Positions 22,095-37,000 of a stretch of DNA of 64,000 nucleotides are shown here, in pieces; the stretch's first letter is position 1, and the number at the start of each line of letters is the position of its first letter. The notes under the pieces were generated by a model. It saw nothing but the letters and a program-made list of their open reading frames with translations. It was not told the origin of the DNA and did not search any database. This DNA is from Siphonodentalium dalli (lineage: Eukaryota > Mollusca > Scaphopoda > Gadilida > Siphonodentaliidae): the NCBI GenBank assembly GCA_032622095.1, contig CP136063.1, positions 220,055,982 to 220,119,981 of the forward strand. Reading direction: 5' to 3'. A program made the position numbers and the translations under genes.

Positions 22095-25000
22095 GTAAGA
22101 ATGAAGATTCGAAAGTTATATCTTAAATTAAATTGCATGGCAAAAGCTAGATCATGTCATGAAGCTACTCTAACTATGGCAGTAGATGTTGTTGTTGTTT
22201 TCTGTAATCACTCTAACGTTGATTTAAAGTCTCTGGTGCTACCTTATGATACCTTATGCTGTTAGTGGACGCTGGCTTCTGCCACTATGTCCACGTCTTC
22301 TGTGTCTGGCTCTCCGAATTCACCAAATTCAGGCCCTATGTTGTTAAGTCTATCTAACGCCCGACTCGTCTGTGAACTTGTCAAACCCAATTTTGCTTTA
22401 AAATCAAGTCTCACCTCTTGTTCCATCCAATAATCATCTAGTCGATTTTTGAATTGGTTTAAACTGTCGGCGTTGACTACCTCTTCTGCTAATTGGTTCC
22501 AGGGCTCCACAACTCTCTGACTAAAAGTGTGTTTTCTTGTGTCTCTGGTTGCCCCTTCTAAAAACAGCTTGAAGTTGTGGCCTCTGGTTTTGGATTCGGA
22601 GTTCCGTGTCAGTATATTTGCTACTTCCGGGTCATATGTATTGAAAATTTTGTAGCATTCTATCATATCTCCTCTATGTCGTCTATATTGCAGGGTGGGA
22701 ATCTTTAGTTTTTCAAGTCTGTCTTCATATGGTAAATGTTTTAAAGTAGGAACTAGTTTTGTTGCTCTGCGTTGGACTTTCTCAAGTTGGGTGATGTGTT
22801 TGATCAAATATGGTTTCCATGCTGGCTGTGAATACTCTAATCTTGGTCGAACCAACCCTTTATACAGTTTCGTCATCATTTCTTCATCTAGATGTGTAAA
22901 CGATCTTCTAATCATCCCCATCACTGATTGAGCGCTCTGTGCTTTTTCATGTATATGTTGTTCAAAATTTAAGTTTTTATCTGTGGTGATGCCTATGTCC
23001 TTCTCGCTGTCGACCTGCTTCAGTGTGTAGGTTGTTCCATCAACTCCCTTCAAAGTATAATTTGGAGTATATCCTTCTTTTCCAATGTTCATCATTACAC
23101 ATTTCTCAGGATGGAAACGAAGAAGCCATTTATCAGACCATTTTTGTAGTTTGTGGTGCTGTAATGATTTGCTTGACCCTTGGTACTTTAAACACTTGAT
23201 GCTGTCCTCGGTGCTTCATATAAAGTTAAACTGCAATATAATTAATAACTGTTGGCTTTTGGTTCAGTTTTAACCAAGTAATATCAAGAAATGATATTAA
23301 AACAGATTAGTTTCAGGAAAAGAACTGTGGAAATTAGGATATGGTCCACAAGATGTAAGAACACCCCTGATTAGATTGACTCCTTCAAGGACTCTGCAAC
23401 AGTGGTTTCGAAATAGGAGCCATATAAAGGCTGTCCAGAACTTCTTCAGTTTATATTATGCAGCAGCATTATTTCATTGATGAACACTGAAAACATACTG
23501 ACACAGAGTTATTGAAGTTCAGGAAAAGAACTGTAGAGTATAAAATTAGAAAGTGGGGTAAATAGATGCGGACACACCCCTGTTCATATGATTCCTTCAT
23601 CGAAAGTACCGTACGAAAGTGGTTTGAAAGTTTGAAAGCATAGGGAATCCCACAAAGGCTGTCCGGATCATGGTATGGTAATCTCACCATACTGTCCCAT
23701 GTAATCATTGTTGATTGTGTGTGCGTCATCTCAGTTGACCTGTTATGGTCTAAATGCTAATGTCAGTGGTTCTAATGAAGTCACATACCACCTTTTGAAT
23801 GTTTATTCTTGTGCTTTTATCTAAATTGTCTACCTTACCAATTAAGGTGTTAATGTCTGAGGTATTGGGAAGATCCTGTGTACATATTTCGCCATAAGCT
23901 CCTAGACCATCTTTTAAGCACACATGGACTTTTTGGAAAAGTACCTTTTTTGCTTTGTCATGCAGGTCACAATCATATAAGTAATGTTTAATGGAGCATA
24001 GTAGACCACAGTTCGGTGAGTCTTTAATTTGCATCTTATACAAGTGGTCGTTTAATACTGTGTGTCCCAGAATTAGTCTATTCATTTTTATTCCAGTCTT
24101 TCTATCTTGATGGTTAAGTAGGAGACTTTTCCTTTTGCTGGGTATTTCTGGGAATAATTCAAATGTGTGTCGCGCACTGTCACTGTTGTCCCATTTGAAC
24201 TGCCACTTAGAGTGTAATATATCTGTGATTAGGGTCTTATATTCTTTGAGTGTTTTTGTCACATTTAGGCAGCCCTCATAATTGGCTACGGCAATCAGCA
24301 ATGCCGAAGCCATTTGCTGAAGCAAACTGGGCCACGATAAAGGGTTGCCGTAGCAGATTGCCGAAGCCAAACAATCTGAATTAAAAGGGCTGCATTTAGT
24401 TCAATGTCTAGGTTACCTGCATTTGTTAGGTTAGGTTTGATCGTGGCAGCTTCTTTTGCTGCTGCGTCTGCTAATTCGTTGCCTTTAATGCCAATATGTC
24501 CCATGATATGTTTGAATACGATGTTTATTTGAGAATGTCTTTCGATATCATGTATTATAGACCAACAGTCTCTGAGTAGAGGATTAACATTGGAATTGTC
24601 TGTAGTACTTGGGTTCATGATTGATTGTATAGCACATTGAGAATCACATAGTACATGAATAGATTGGTGTGGTATGTTTTTGGAGATGTGTACTAATTTT
24701 AGTCCCAAGTTTAATGCCGTATATCTCAGCTAAGTTGTTATTACCGTTCGACAGTACAGTTTCTTTTATAATAATTGGTTCACATAGTACTCCATTTAGG
24801 TACACTACTGCCGATGCGCCACTATAATTTGAGTTTGGGAAAGTGGATCCGTCAGTGAATATGACTGTGTCACATTGTGGAATATGTTGGAGATACTGAG
24901 TTACACTTTTGGTTTGTTGTATTAAGCGCTCAGTGGTGTGCATACATGTATTATCTGTGGAATCAGAATTTTCTTCTGCTGCACTAGTCACACTGGGGTG

Positions 25001-28000
25001 GAAGGTACTGCAGTCCTGTACATATATCGGTTCATCCATGATGTCCACAAAGCATTTCCCTAGTACATATCTCGAGTCCATGTATATTTTCTTTAATGGG
25101 GTAGACTGTTTTGAATCAGCAGTGATAGCTCTTAGTAGTAGGTCTTTTACACTGGATTTATGATTTTTCCTTTTAATTCTAAGGAACTCCAAACTATTTA
25201 TTTCACGTAGTTTGAGCGACATTGGAAGAGTGTTTGTGAGTACTTCCAATGCTTCTGTGCTGGTGCTGTGAACTGCGCCAGTGCACTTTAAAAGTGCTGA
25301 ACGTTGTATTTTATTGATGTTGTTAATGAGTCCCTCTGAGATGTTACACCAAGCTGGGTGAGCGTATGTTATTATAGGAACAATAGCAGCTTTGTAGAGC
25401 TTGATGGATTTGTCTGTGTTGATGCCGGTGTCATTAATAAACTTTGATAAGCTGGCTAATCCTGCATCAGATTTGAATGAAATGTCATTAACGTGTTTTG
25501 AGAAAGACAATTCTGAGTCAAATGTTACGCCCAGCAATTTCTTGTTCTCTGTCTGAGATAGATTAGTGTTGTCAATCTTGATATTTGGCTGTAGATGGGT
25601 AGATTGTGTGTTCTTGGGCGGAATATGCATGAATTCTGTTTTTCCAATATTTATACACACATGCCATTTGTTACACCATGCATATATTCTTTGTAGATTG
25701 TCGTTCATTATGTTCTCTGCATCTTTCAGATTGTTTGCTGATGCGATTAATGTCACATCATCAGCGTACTTGATGTGCTTACAATTTTCATTACCTCTCA
25801 TTGTATTGGTATATAATATAAATAGTATTGGTGATATCACAGATCCTTGAGGTACTCCTATGTTTGTTGTAATCCAGTCACTGCTGTGCTTGTTCACAAG
25901 ATTTCTGCATTGTCGATCTGACAGGAAGTTTGAAATATATAGCAAGATTCTTCCACTCAGTCCAAGGTTTATAAGAGTGTGTAGAACTCCATTCCTCATT
26001 ATGGCCGTAGATATCATACTCCACCAGTTCAAAAGGGTCCTACTAAACAACGGACACAAACAAACATAAATGAACACAGGTCTAAAAAGCGGAATAGTGA
26101 AATTGGGTTTGTGTGTTCGTGGGGATCCATTCTATGCATAGGTCACCATGTGGTGTTATTTTCAACTTAATTTTTTTAGTTATTAGCATTATTTGAATAC
26201 AAAGCTACTAAACAACAAACACAAACGAACCTAACATTGGCCAAATACAGCATTAATCAATAATTAACTGTATCGAAAAGCAAAATTTCTAACTCAGCAC
26301 TGTAGGAAATTATGGCTATGTCTCTTATCCAATGTCATTTTGATTATGCTTGCAACTTTTGGTTCTCTCCACTTACAGTCAAAACTAAAAGAAAACTTCA
26401 GACCTCCCAAAATAGGATGGTTAGATTTATTCTTGGTCTAGAAAGTTTCAGCCATATAAATTTGGATCACTTTCAACATCTCAAGATGTTCCCAGTAGAG
26501 AATAGGGTAATTCAAAGAAAATTGATACTCATGAAAAAGATCTATGATAATACTGGCCCAAATTACATCAATTCTATGTTTACCTTAGCAAATCCTTCCC
26601 ATGACACAAGATCTGGAAAATTCAAATATAATAACCCCTCTGTTGGACCCTTTGGTTCGAAGAGTTTTATGTATTCCGGCATTAAATGCTGGAATAATGT
26701 TTTAAAGTATTTAGATCCTTCATGTAAGGAGAAACAATGGAGATCCCACATCATTGATAGAATCTGGATAGATATCAAACAAAGTGATGAAAGCATCTAT
26801 AAATACTTTTGAAATAAGTTTGAATTAAGCAAATGATTGATCATTTTTGGCATTAACATCGTGTATATAGTTGGAAGCAATTTTCATGGTGTGGTCGAGG
26901 AGTCATGTGATCTGAGGTCAGCAGGGTCCACAATGGAATCAAATTGGCTACGCCAGCTTTTTGTGCAACCCTGTTGGCTGTAGATCTCATGAAACTTGTC
27001 CCACTCTGTGACATGTCACACTGAATCTGCTTATACTTATCTCATTACTGATTCCATTTATACTCTACAGTCACATCTAGATTCCATTTGCAACCTCATA
27101 TAACACATATACATATTATACCTATTCTTACTCTGTTACAATGTTTCGTGATTCTAGTGCCAATAAACTTAACTTATGTTAACTACTGCTTACTCTATGG
27201 CTTATACTCTGTCTCTTTTTTAGTTACACATTACCGAGTTGTTTTTACTTTGTTTAACTCCCCTTGCATATACAGGTAGGGCAGATTTAAAGTTATATTA
27301 AAAAAAAATAATAATAAGTAGGCACGGGCTCATGTCACTGGCGTGATTTCTTACGTAAATGTATCTTTGGAACTCGCTAATGAGTTTAAGATTTGTCATT
27401 GTTACATGAACGATTATGAGAAGTACTACTAATTATTTCTCAACATGACATACTTTGATTCATTGAACATGATGACGGTCGGCACATATCAAAGAAGTAG
27501 TGCCGCCTTTCTTGTAGAAATATACGATGACATCGCCATAAGCACAAAGCTGCAGCGCCACTATTTTGTGGAATATAAAATGACCGGAAGAGTAACCATG
27601 TCGCGTCATGAAATGAAATGCCGACTGTTTGCAACATATTAGTAGTACTTATATTGTCTGAATCTCTTTGATACGCGATCAAAGGTTGTTATTTCTACAA
27701 TCAAGGGGTTTAACCCCTTGATTGTAGATTAAACTGTTTAAAACAAACACAGTATTCAATAATAGCCAGCATTTTCCAACATCCGAAATAACACAGATTA
27801 AACAACGACGGAAATCGGCTTTATCAATGGTTCATCGATTTTATGATTTATTGCGGCACCCCTAGTTTGTAATAGATTATAATATCCATGAAAATTCCCT
27901 GATCAGGTCTTATGTGTGAAAGTATACATGTAGTCTTCTGACTACTTTGCCTAACAGTACATTATTCATGTACTGCAACACCACTTTTCAAGATTATGCA

Positions 28001-31000
28001 TTGAATCTCCAAGTAAAGGTAGAAAACATCGAAATGAATTATTGCAGTAGAAAAAGTAAGTCGAACGACCGAAGACGTAAGTTAGCAGCGGTTATTGGAA
28101 GAGTGTTGGAATGTTTCAGGACTGGAACGTGTACAACGTAGCTTGTAGCTGTATTTAAATCAGACTGACTTTCGGTGTGCTACAATACACTACCATTGAC
28201 ACAAGCTACAAACACAATTCACAAGTTACAAGTGACCAGAGAGAGCTATTTTTATGAATACTTCGTTGTATATTGTAGATGAATGTTTATTATATCTTCG
28301 TGCCATGGTTTTGTATTCTCAGCTCAAGATTTCATTGAGAAGCCGTCAAATTTGTCTGTTGATGCTAAAGTATTCATTCCTTGTCAGAAGAGTCAGCAGC
28401 CTGCTCAGGTACGGCATATACAGTAATGCTCTAATTAATCGACCCCTTAACCACAACATAATTATGGGTAACTTTTCGGGGAGAGCTTTCCGATGAATGG
28501 CAACAAGCCATATTTCCGACTAAATCCTGAAAAGTTACCCATAATTCTGCTGTGGTTAAGGGATCGATTAATTAGAGCATTACTGTAGTTGATAATTATT
28601 GTGTCTTGTCTTTTGCACTCAATAATAAAGAGAATGAGAAATTGCAGTGGGCTAGCATCACTAAATTCATCCTCTGGGGACCTCAATCTACTTTATGTAT
28701 ATGCCTCATCTTCTGGGAAGTATCTATAGTCTCAAATTCACATTGTTTTTAGCTCACCTGAGACAAAGTCTCTGGTGGAGCTATAGTCATCACTCCTCGT
28801 CCGTCCGTCCGTCCATCTGTCCGTCCGTCTGTCCGTCCGTCCGTCAAGAATCATCTCCAGTACCCTAAGGCCAAATTGGTTCATATTTGGTGTGGATGTT
28901 CCCTGGTTGACTCAGACTCAGATTTGTTAAAATAAGGTCACCGAGTCAAATAGTTGCGAAGCTAGGGCCATAACTCTTTCCCACCATAGTAATTCTTAAA
29001 ACAACTTCTTTTCAAGAACCATCAGACCTATTTAGCTTATATTTGGTATGGAAGGTCCTTGGGTGACTGGGGGTCAGATGTGTTCAAATGGTGTCACTGG
29101 GTCAAATAGGGGCACAGGGACATAACTCTATTCTCCCTAGGTAGTAATTATTTGAACGACTTCTCCAGAATCATTGGGGCCGATTTAGCTAATATTTTGT
29201 ATGGTGGGTCCTTGGGTCACTGGGGTTCAGATTTGTTCAAATGGGGTCAGTGTGTCAAATAGGGGCCGTGTCAGGAACATAACTCTTAAAAAAAAATAAA
29301 AAAATATTTTTAAATTTTAAAACCTTGCTCAATTAAAAACAAAAAAACCTAAATTCAAAATGAACAATACAATTTTTTTTTTTTTTTTAACCCCTGATTT
29401 TTTGTATTTTTTTTAGACACAAAACACCCCATTCCACATCTTCCCCTCCTCACCCCTCCACACCCCCTGTCCCCACTACCACCCCCCCCCCCAATCTGCG
29501 CCGCCCCTGCACCAACTGCAGTCAAGAAAAAATTAATTAGAAAAACTAACACCATTGTAACATCCATAGAGTATGGTATTAGCCCCAGACAGAAAGAGTT
29601 AATAACACAGTAATCAATTCATTTGTTATCTGGCTGACAGGTAGGTGTAAACATTCATGCCCTGTGTGTGTCATTAACATCATATGAAAACAAAATGCTG
29701 TATGTCTGACATTTGCAGAATGAGGTCCCCAGAGGGTGAATTTAGTGATGTTACTCTGCACAGTAGGCTAGCATCAACAAATACGCTCTCCAGGGACCTC
29801 ATTCTGCTTAGGCCTCATCTTCAGGGAAGTATACAGGGTCTTAAATTGACATTTCTGCTTACTTTTTCCCTTCTGTTCAGTTTCTAATCTAATTCCCTAA
29901 TTTGCAGAAGATAAAATGGATAATTGAGGTGCCCAATGGGTGCACATCACCAATTAACTGGACAACTTCAATCTGTTCCCATGTCTCCCATAGCAGTTGA
30001 GGCCTAAGCAGAATGAGGTCCCCATACGATGAATTTGGTGATGCTAGCCCATATTACAGGATTGTGTCACTAAATTCACCCTATAGGTCCTCATTCTGCA
30101 AAAGTCAGACACTATATTCAGACTTGGCTGTTCCACTATTATATTCTTAACCACCTCCTATCCAGTTGAACTCATTATACCCTGATTTGCAAAGAAAACT
30201 TGGGCAGTATATTGGATTGAATTTGTCTGTCTCTCTGTCAGTCTGTCCTCCGATCCATCCTTCTGTTGGGATGTCTCACCAAATACACTCTCCAGGGACC
30301 TCATTCTGCTTAGGCCTCATCTTTAGGGAAGTATACAGGGTCTTAAATTGACATTTCTACTTACTAGTACCTTTTCCCTTCTGTTCAGTTTCTATATCCC
30401 CTGAAGATAACATTGATAATTGAAGTGCCCAATGGGTGCACATCACCAATTAACTGGAGAACTTCAATCTGTTCCTATGTCTCCCATAGCAGTTGAGGCC
30501 TAAGCATAATGAGGTCCCCAGATTGTGAATTTGGTGATGCTAGCCCACCTTGGAGGATTGCAGCACTAAATTCACCCTTTAGGGACCTCATTCTGCAAAA
30601 GTCAGACACTATATTCAGGCTTGGCTGTTCCACTAATATATTCTTAACCACCACCTATCCAGTTGTACTCATTATACCCTGATTTGCAAAGAAAACTGGG
30701 TGGGGGGGGGGGGGTATATTGGATTTAATTTGTCTGTCGGTATGTCCTCCCATCCATCCCTCTGTTGGGATGTCTCCATCTGTCCATCAATTTTGTTCTT
30801 CTCCACATACATATTAAAGACCGAATGGGTTTATATATTTTGACTCACATTCAGATTTGTTCAAATGAGTTCATCAGGTCATATAGGTGAGAAGCCACGG
30901 CCATAACTCTTTCCCTCCATAGTAATTCTTAAAAAACCATCAGGCCTATTTAGCTTTTGGTATGGAGGGTCCTTTGGTGAGTGGGGTTCAGATTTGTACA

Positions 31001-34000
31001 TGTGAGGTCATTTTTAGGAAACTTTTGAGGAAAATCAGTTTTCTTCAACTCTTGATTTCTAAGCTGCCTAGGTGGGGACAATGAGGCTGTAGATTTGATT
31101 TTTCAACCAGTAACAGTCCATATTTTCCTACTTCGGGTTTAACTGTTCGACCGAAATCAGGTCTATTTTACTAATATTTAGTATGAAGGGTTCTTTGGTG
31201 TCTGGTATTCAAATTTATTCAGATGTGGTCACCAGGTTAAATAGGGGGGGACCAGGGTCATAACTGTATGTCTCTATAGTAATTCTTAAATTGTCTTCTC
31301 AAGAGAGGTTGGACTATTTAGCTTACATATAGTATGGAGGATCCTTTAGTGACTGATATTCAGATTTGTTAACATCAGGTCAACCTGTTAAGAAATGACG
31401 GGGCTATGGGGAGTTAACACTTTTGTGTTTAAAAAATCATTGAAATACCAAATTCATTAAAACATCTACCTTGGAACTGCCTAACTGATTAATCTGACAT
31501 ACATGTATGGTGTTTTGGGTCCATGGATAATTGGGCTTCAAACATGTCTAAATGGTTTTATAAAAAGGCGCTTGTGAGATTGGAAATTTCCAAAAATTGA
31601 GAAAGTTTGAGATGTCGGTTGTGAAATTCCAACCCAAAACTTGGGAGTCTGGAGCCCGGTCGGGAGGGGATTTGATGAGCTGGAGGAGGGGGGTGATCAG
31701 TAGTGTACAGTGGGTAATTTCAAGGTGGATATTCACCTTGATATTACCCACTTTACACTACAGAAGCCTCTCTAGCCACATATCGCGGACCCTGCTGGTG
31801 AGCGACCCCACAGTCTTTGACTGTCTTGTTAGTTACTTTATCCCTTCTGTTCAGTTTCTCAATTCCCTAATTTGCCGAGGATAAATGCTTAATCAAGGTG
31901 ACTAAATTGGTGAACACTGCCAACTTCAACTGGGGAACTTCAATCTGATCCTCGGGCTCCCGTAGCAGTTGAGCCTAAGTGAGGCCTAAGCAGAATGAGG
32001 TTACCAGAGGGTGAATTTGGTGATGCTAGCCAGCAGTGATATATTTTATATGAAACGATTACATTTCATCTTGTCTTCTGTGTTTTCTTCATCCATTTTA
32101 CAACATGCCGAAAATAAATTTAAAGGCCAATTTTTGTTTCCATCTTGTATTGATATTTGTTCTGCTAACTCAGAGTCAATTATTTCGTTTGATGTTGAAT
32201 TTGTGGTTCCACCAAACCACGAGATTGATTAATAGATCACCATGAATTAAAAGGATTTTATGGTAGCTCTTTTCTCAGGGAAAGTCTCGCCTCCAAACGT
32301 AACCGTTTCATGACTGGAGCTTCCTGGAATTAGCGAAAACCCTGTGCCATTGCATTCTCTTATATATGCGAGTCTCCCATACGACATACATGTAGAGCGT
32401 AAAAGGTTAAAGTAAATATTGTCAGGTCAATGTATTCTCTTATATATGCGAGGCTCCCTTTGGGAGAGTCACATATATAAGAGAATGCATTGGCACAGGG
32501 TTTTCGCAAAATTTCAAGAAGCTCCAGTCATGGAAGGGTTAAAGATACGGGCAGCCTTCGCAGTGGGTATTGCTGCTAAAATAGTCACATCTGCTAAAAC
32601 CACCATAAACAGAAAGAATATTATATAATAGACAGATTTTGTTCTTATACCAATCATAAATATCGTGAACATTGCATGTTATTGTCACGCTTCTATGCTT
32701 TGTTATGTAAACTAACATAAAAAATGCTACAGAACCTTTTGTTTATAGTCAAACACATGGAACTACCAGATCATCCAATGAAAATGTTCCGTTGCGCTGT
32801 GGAAGGTGAAGATCAAGTTATTGGCGCTATCAATAATCGCATTCAAATCACACCAAATTCTACCCACTGTCAGTTCAAAATCCAGCTAATCCACGTTACT
32901 TCATGATTGGGAAATGATCAGACAGAAAACGTGTACATAATAAAATTGGTCTTGCAAAGAGATGAATATTTTTCAATCCAGTTAGTATTTTTTCCTAACC
33001 TATGGTATTTACGTCACATACCAAATAAGGAAATTTAATATGATAGTATTGTGAGTTGTAAGTTGTAGACACACTAAATTAGGGGTTTTACAACCGACGT
33101 ATAATGTGCTTGAATCTAAATAAGGTAATGATGCAATCTCATGACTGCTTATAAACAATTCACTGTGTTTTTTTGTGAGAAACTGAACACTCGACCTGCA
33201 TTTTCTCTGACACAAAACGTTATGTATGATAGGCAGGTACAATTAATCAATCCAAACCCTTGTTTAGCATATCGACCGCAACAAAGCCTTGTAATAGTGA
33301 GTCTTGTCATTTGCAGAATGAGGTCTCCAGAGGGTGAATTTAGTGACTCTATTCTGCATGGTGGGCTCCCTCTAGGAACCTCATTCTGCTTTGGCTTCAC
33401 TATTCTGGGAGACCTAGGATCAGATTGAAGTTTCTCAGTTGAAGTCAGTGATGTTCAACCATTAGTCACATTGATTATGAATTTTATTTCTGAAAATTAT
33501 GGGATATAGAAACTGAACAGAAGGGAAAAAGTAACTGAAACAATGTTTATTTGAGACTATAGATACTTCCCAGAAGATGAGGCCTAAGCAGAATGAGGTC
33601 CCCAGAGGGTGAATTTGGTGATGATAGCCTGCTGTGCGGGATAGCATTACTAGAGTCTTGTTTGTCTTTTTCTTTGGGAAATTTAAGCATAATTTATACA
33701 GAATTAATAACATCTCTGCTGGGGTCTTATCTATTAATATTATTATATAAGATCAACCATTTAACATATACATCTATGTATATAAAAGAGTAGGATCTGT
33801 CTGTCCATCAATCTGTTTGCGATTTTTCTCCCCTGGACCGATTGCAACCAAATTTGTTGTGCTGACTCAGGATATCACGGCGGATGTTAGAACGCGGTTA
33901 GTTTATCAAAATTTTGATTTAAAAAAAAATAAAACCAAATTCCAAATATCCTTCGAAGTGGGTTAATGCAAAATAACATGAATATTCCATACCGGGTATC

Positions 34001-37000
34001 TACACCATCAGGGATATCTTTATTTTCAAGTCAACTAAACACAACTAATAAATTGTTTATTGTTTATTCAACATATGAAGTTGGTCACCGACTGATATTG
34101 TGATTGCATCATCAATGAAGCTTTACGCCTTGCCAGAAATTCCGGTATGGTTACAATGCGACTTTAAAAAAAAAAAAAAATCATATAAACATTGCATGGA
34201 GAATACAGTCTAACCAGGATTGTGAGGTGGTACCGCGGCAGTATAATTGTCTGCAGTTGGTCGATTAATTAGAGCATAGCTGTACCTACATGTACATACC
34301 AAGTCCCAAAATTATGGGTTGGGAGAGGGGAAACACTAAATCTTTTAAGGATGCCCAATGTGAGAGTTATCGGAGTTTTATTTAATTTGTTTCATTTCAG
34401 CTGCCGAGTAACGCTGCCTCTAATCTGTCGTATTCCGCTGTCGAGTTTGTGCCTTCATCATTAAAGCAGTCTGGTGATGTGAGTACTGACATACATTTGT
34501 AATTGTTATAATAATACATACGCCGGAACACTTGTGTGTTATTGGTCATAAATTTATGACAGAAGTGCGATGGTGTAAGGAGAGCGTGAAACTTATGATG
34601 AAAGATCTGACCTCGACTGTTTATCCTAACTTCCTTGATCTGAAAAGTACCATAAATTGTAGAACAGTAACTTATGCAGCTAATATGTTCGATATATTGG
34701 AATTTATTACACATTTGTTCCTAGAATTAGGGTTCTTGCTGTTCCATATTTACAAATCCGTCACATGATGATCCCTCAACCATGAAACCAGGACCATAAA
34801 ATAAAAGCTCTACCCACACCATCCTGGGCCTGATGAAGATACATTTGTTATCGAAAGCGCTAGACCATTTCTAGGATATTCAAGTGATTGAGTACCTCCC
34901 TGAAGGATCATCCTCGACTAATTTTCTATAAAATAAAAGTATCATCACACATGACAAAACAAGCCCTTTATGAGCCTGAATTAACCTTGTATGTCTGTTT
35001 TTTAATTAATTAATTCTAGGACATGTGACGTGTAATACACACAGAATGACACGTATGTTAATGGGTTTGTCGATACGGCACTTGTGCCATTGCGGAAGGA
35101 TACTACGAGAGGTTCAGCCTCGAGTTCTATCCCTCCGCGCCAGCACTCATGCTGTATTGACAAACCCATTAACACACATGTCATTTTTTTTTACCCTGTG
35201 CCAATGCATTCTCTTATATATGCGAGTCGACCATAGGTCGCCTCACATATATAAGAGAATGCATTGGCCTAACAATTTTTTATCATTTTTTTTAAATAAA
35301 TGTTTCTTACAATTTTTAGGACATAAAATAAAAAAACATCCATTACCCTGCAGGGAGCCCCACACATATATAGAAGCATATAGAAGAGTGTCGTCTGCTC
35401 ATGTTTGTCTGGGGCTCTGTATGGGTGAAATTATAAAATTGTTAAAGAATACAAGAAAAAATTATTAAAATTGTAAAACAATTGTTAGACCAATGCATTG
35501 GTTATTCTGTGTATAAATGCAATACTGCGTATTTAATCTATCTGTAATAAATTACTTATACGATAATAAAACTTTAAAACACTTAAAAAAATATAGACAT
35601 TAATACAAGTAAATTTTCCCTCGCTTCGAAGACAGCCATCATCTTCTATCGATTGAAAACAAGAAACGTCATATGACGCATGCCATATATAAGGTATGCA
35701 TTACTCCTTACATTGCATTGAAAATAGAATCTCTCTGTTGCATGCGTTAACATATACAACGCATCACAGCACATTTCAACACATAAAAATGTCAGACCAA
35801 CTTGCATCCATACTTCATGGAACGCAATAAAATCTACATTTATATACATGTATGCACTCAACTTGCAGATTGAAAGAGAATTTAACGCTCATTTTGATCT
35901 ATATATGCAGTGGGCTAGCATCACCAAATTCACCCTATGGGGACCTCATTCTGCATGGCCTCATCTGCTATGGGAGACATAGACTCAGATTGAACTTCCC
36001 AAATGGTGAATATTGTGACGTACACCCATTGGGAACCTCGCTTATGCAATGTGTCGGCTGCCAATTTAGGAATATAGAGAAACTAATCTAAAAAAGAAAT
36101 ATAATCTATGTGCAGCTATGTGAAGAAGTTTCTATAGAAATTTGAAAATAAAGAAACTTTCTAGAGAAGATGAGACCTAAGCAGAATGAGGTCCCCAGAG
36201 GGTGAATTTAGTGATGCTAGCATACTATGCTAGCATGCTATGCTAGATAGCGTGACTAATTTCACCCATTCTGCAAATGACAGTCACCTTATTCTGTTTC
36301 CACAACACGAATTGATGTAGGAGTGTAAATATTTAATTTCGTTGCATCTTTACAGGATGCGCTGTATTCTGAGTTTAGTCGTCTCGTTTCCATCCGCCCG
36401 TCTCATCTAACCACTGCTGGAGAATCACCCCAGTCACATGATCCAATTGAGGATTTCAAGAATATCATCTTTAGTCTGACGTCTCATCCTGCGAGGTTTG
36501 AGCAGGAAATGAAGGCGTATGCTGGTCGTCTCGCTGAAGTCACTGATCCCAAAATTCTTAGTCAGTTTATAGAAATGCTGTTTGAACAGGTTTGTATAAC
36601 CCTTTCTATACTAAAAACTTTTTTGACGAGTAGTTCCCTTTGGAAATGATCAGACAACAAGTTCAACAAACAACTATATTGTTTGTTTAACTTATTATCT
36701 GAACATTTCCCACCAATGAATATAAATCATTCTGCTCTTGTATTATCTGTTTTTCTGCCTATTGTTTGCTTTTATTACCTGAAAAACACTCCAAATGAAT
36801 AATAGACCATTCCAATGTATACTTTAGCTGTTTAGTTTTTAAGGGGTTAAATCTAAGGCTAAACTAATCAATTTCCCATTTATCAGGCCCATGCACATGG
36901 TCCCGAAACACCGGGCATGGTCCCGAAACACCGGGCATGTCCCGAAACACCGGGCATGGTCCTGAAACACCGGGCATGGTCCCAAAACAACGGTCATGTC

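Larger units (their letters stand above)
28755..31560. repeat. GTCCGTCC-type dispersed repeat block, with MITE-1 copies inside
   Basis: Begins AGCTCACCTGAGACAAAGTC, then a GTCC/GTCT microsatellite (28799-28846), then diverged units sharing CATAACTC, ATTTAGCTTATATTTGGTAT and TTCAGATTTGTTCAAAT. This style of intergenic repeat is common in molluscs. Includes C- and T-runs near 29370-29490. No genuine gene seen. Confidence 0.5.

Noticed and set aside
27440-27682. Opposed ORFs of 65-80 codons
   Set aside because: Neither strand shows a known domain or a splice phase that fits PAIP1.
32724-32906. Candidate PAIP1 exon (KHMELPDHPMKMFRC)
   Set aside because: AG and GT sites give 57 nt, which does not repair the phase gap, and the sequence does not resemble PAIP1.
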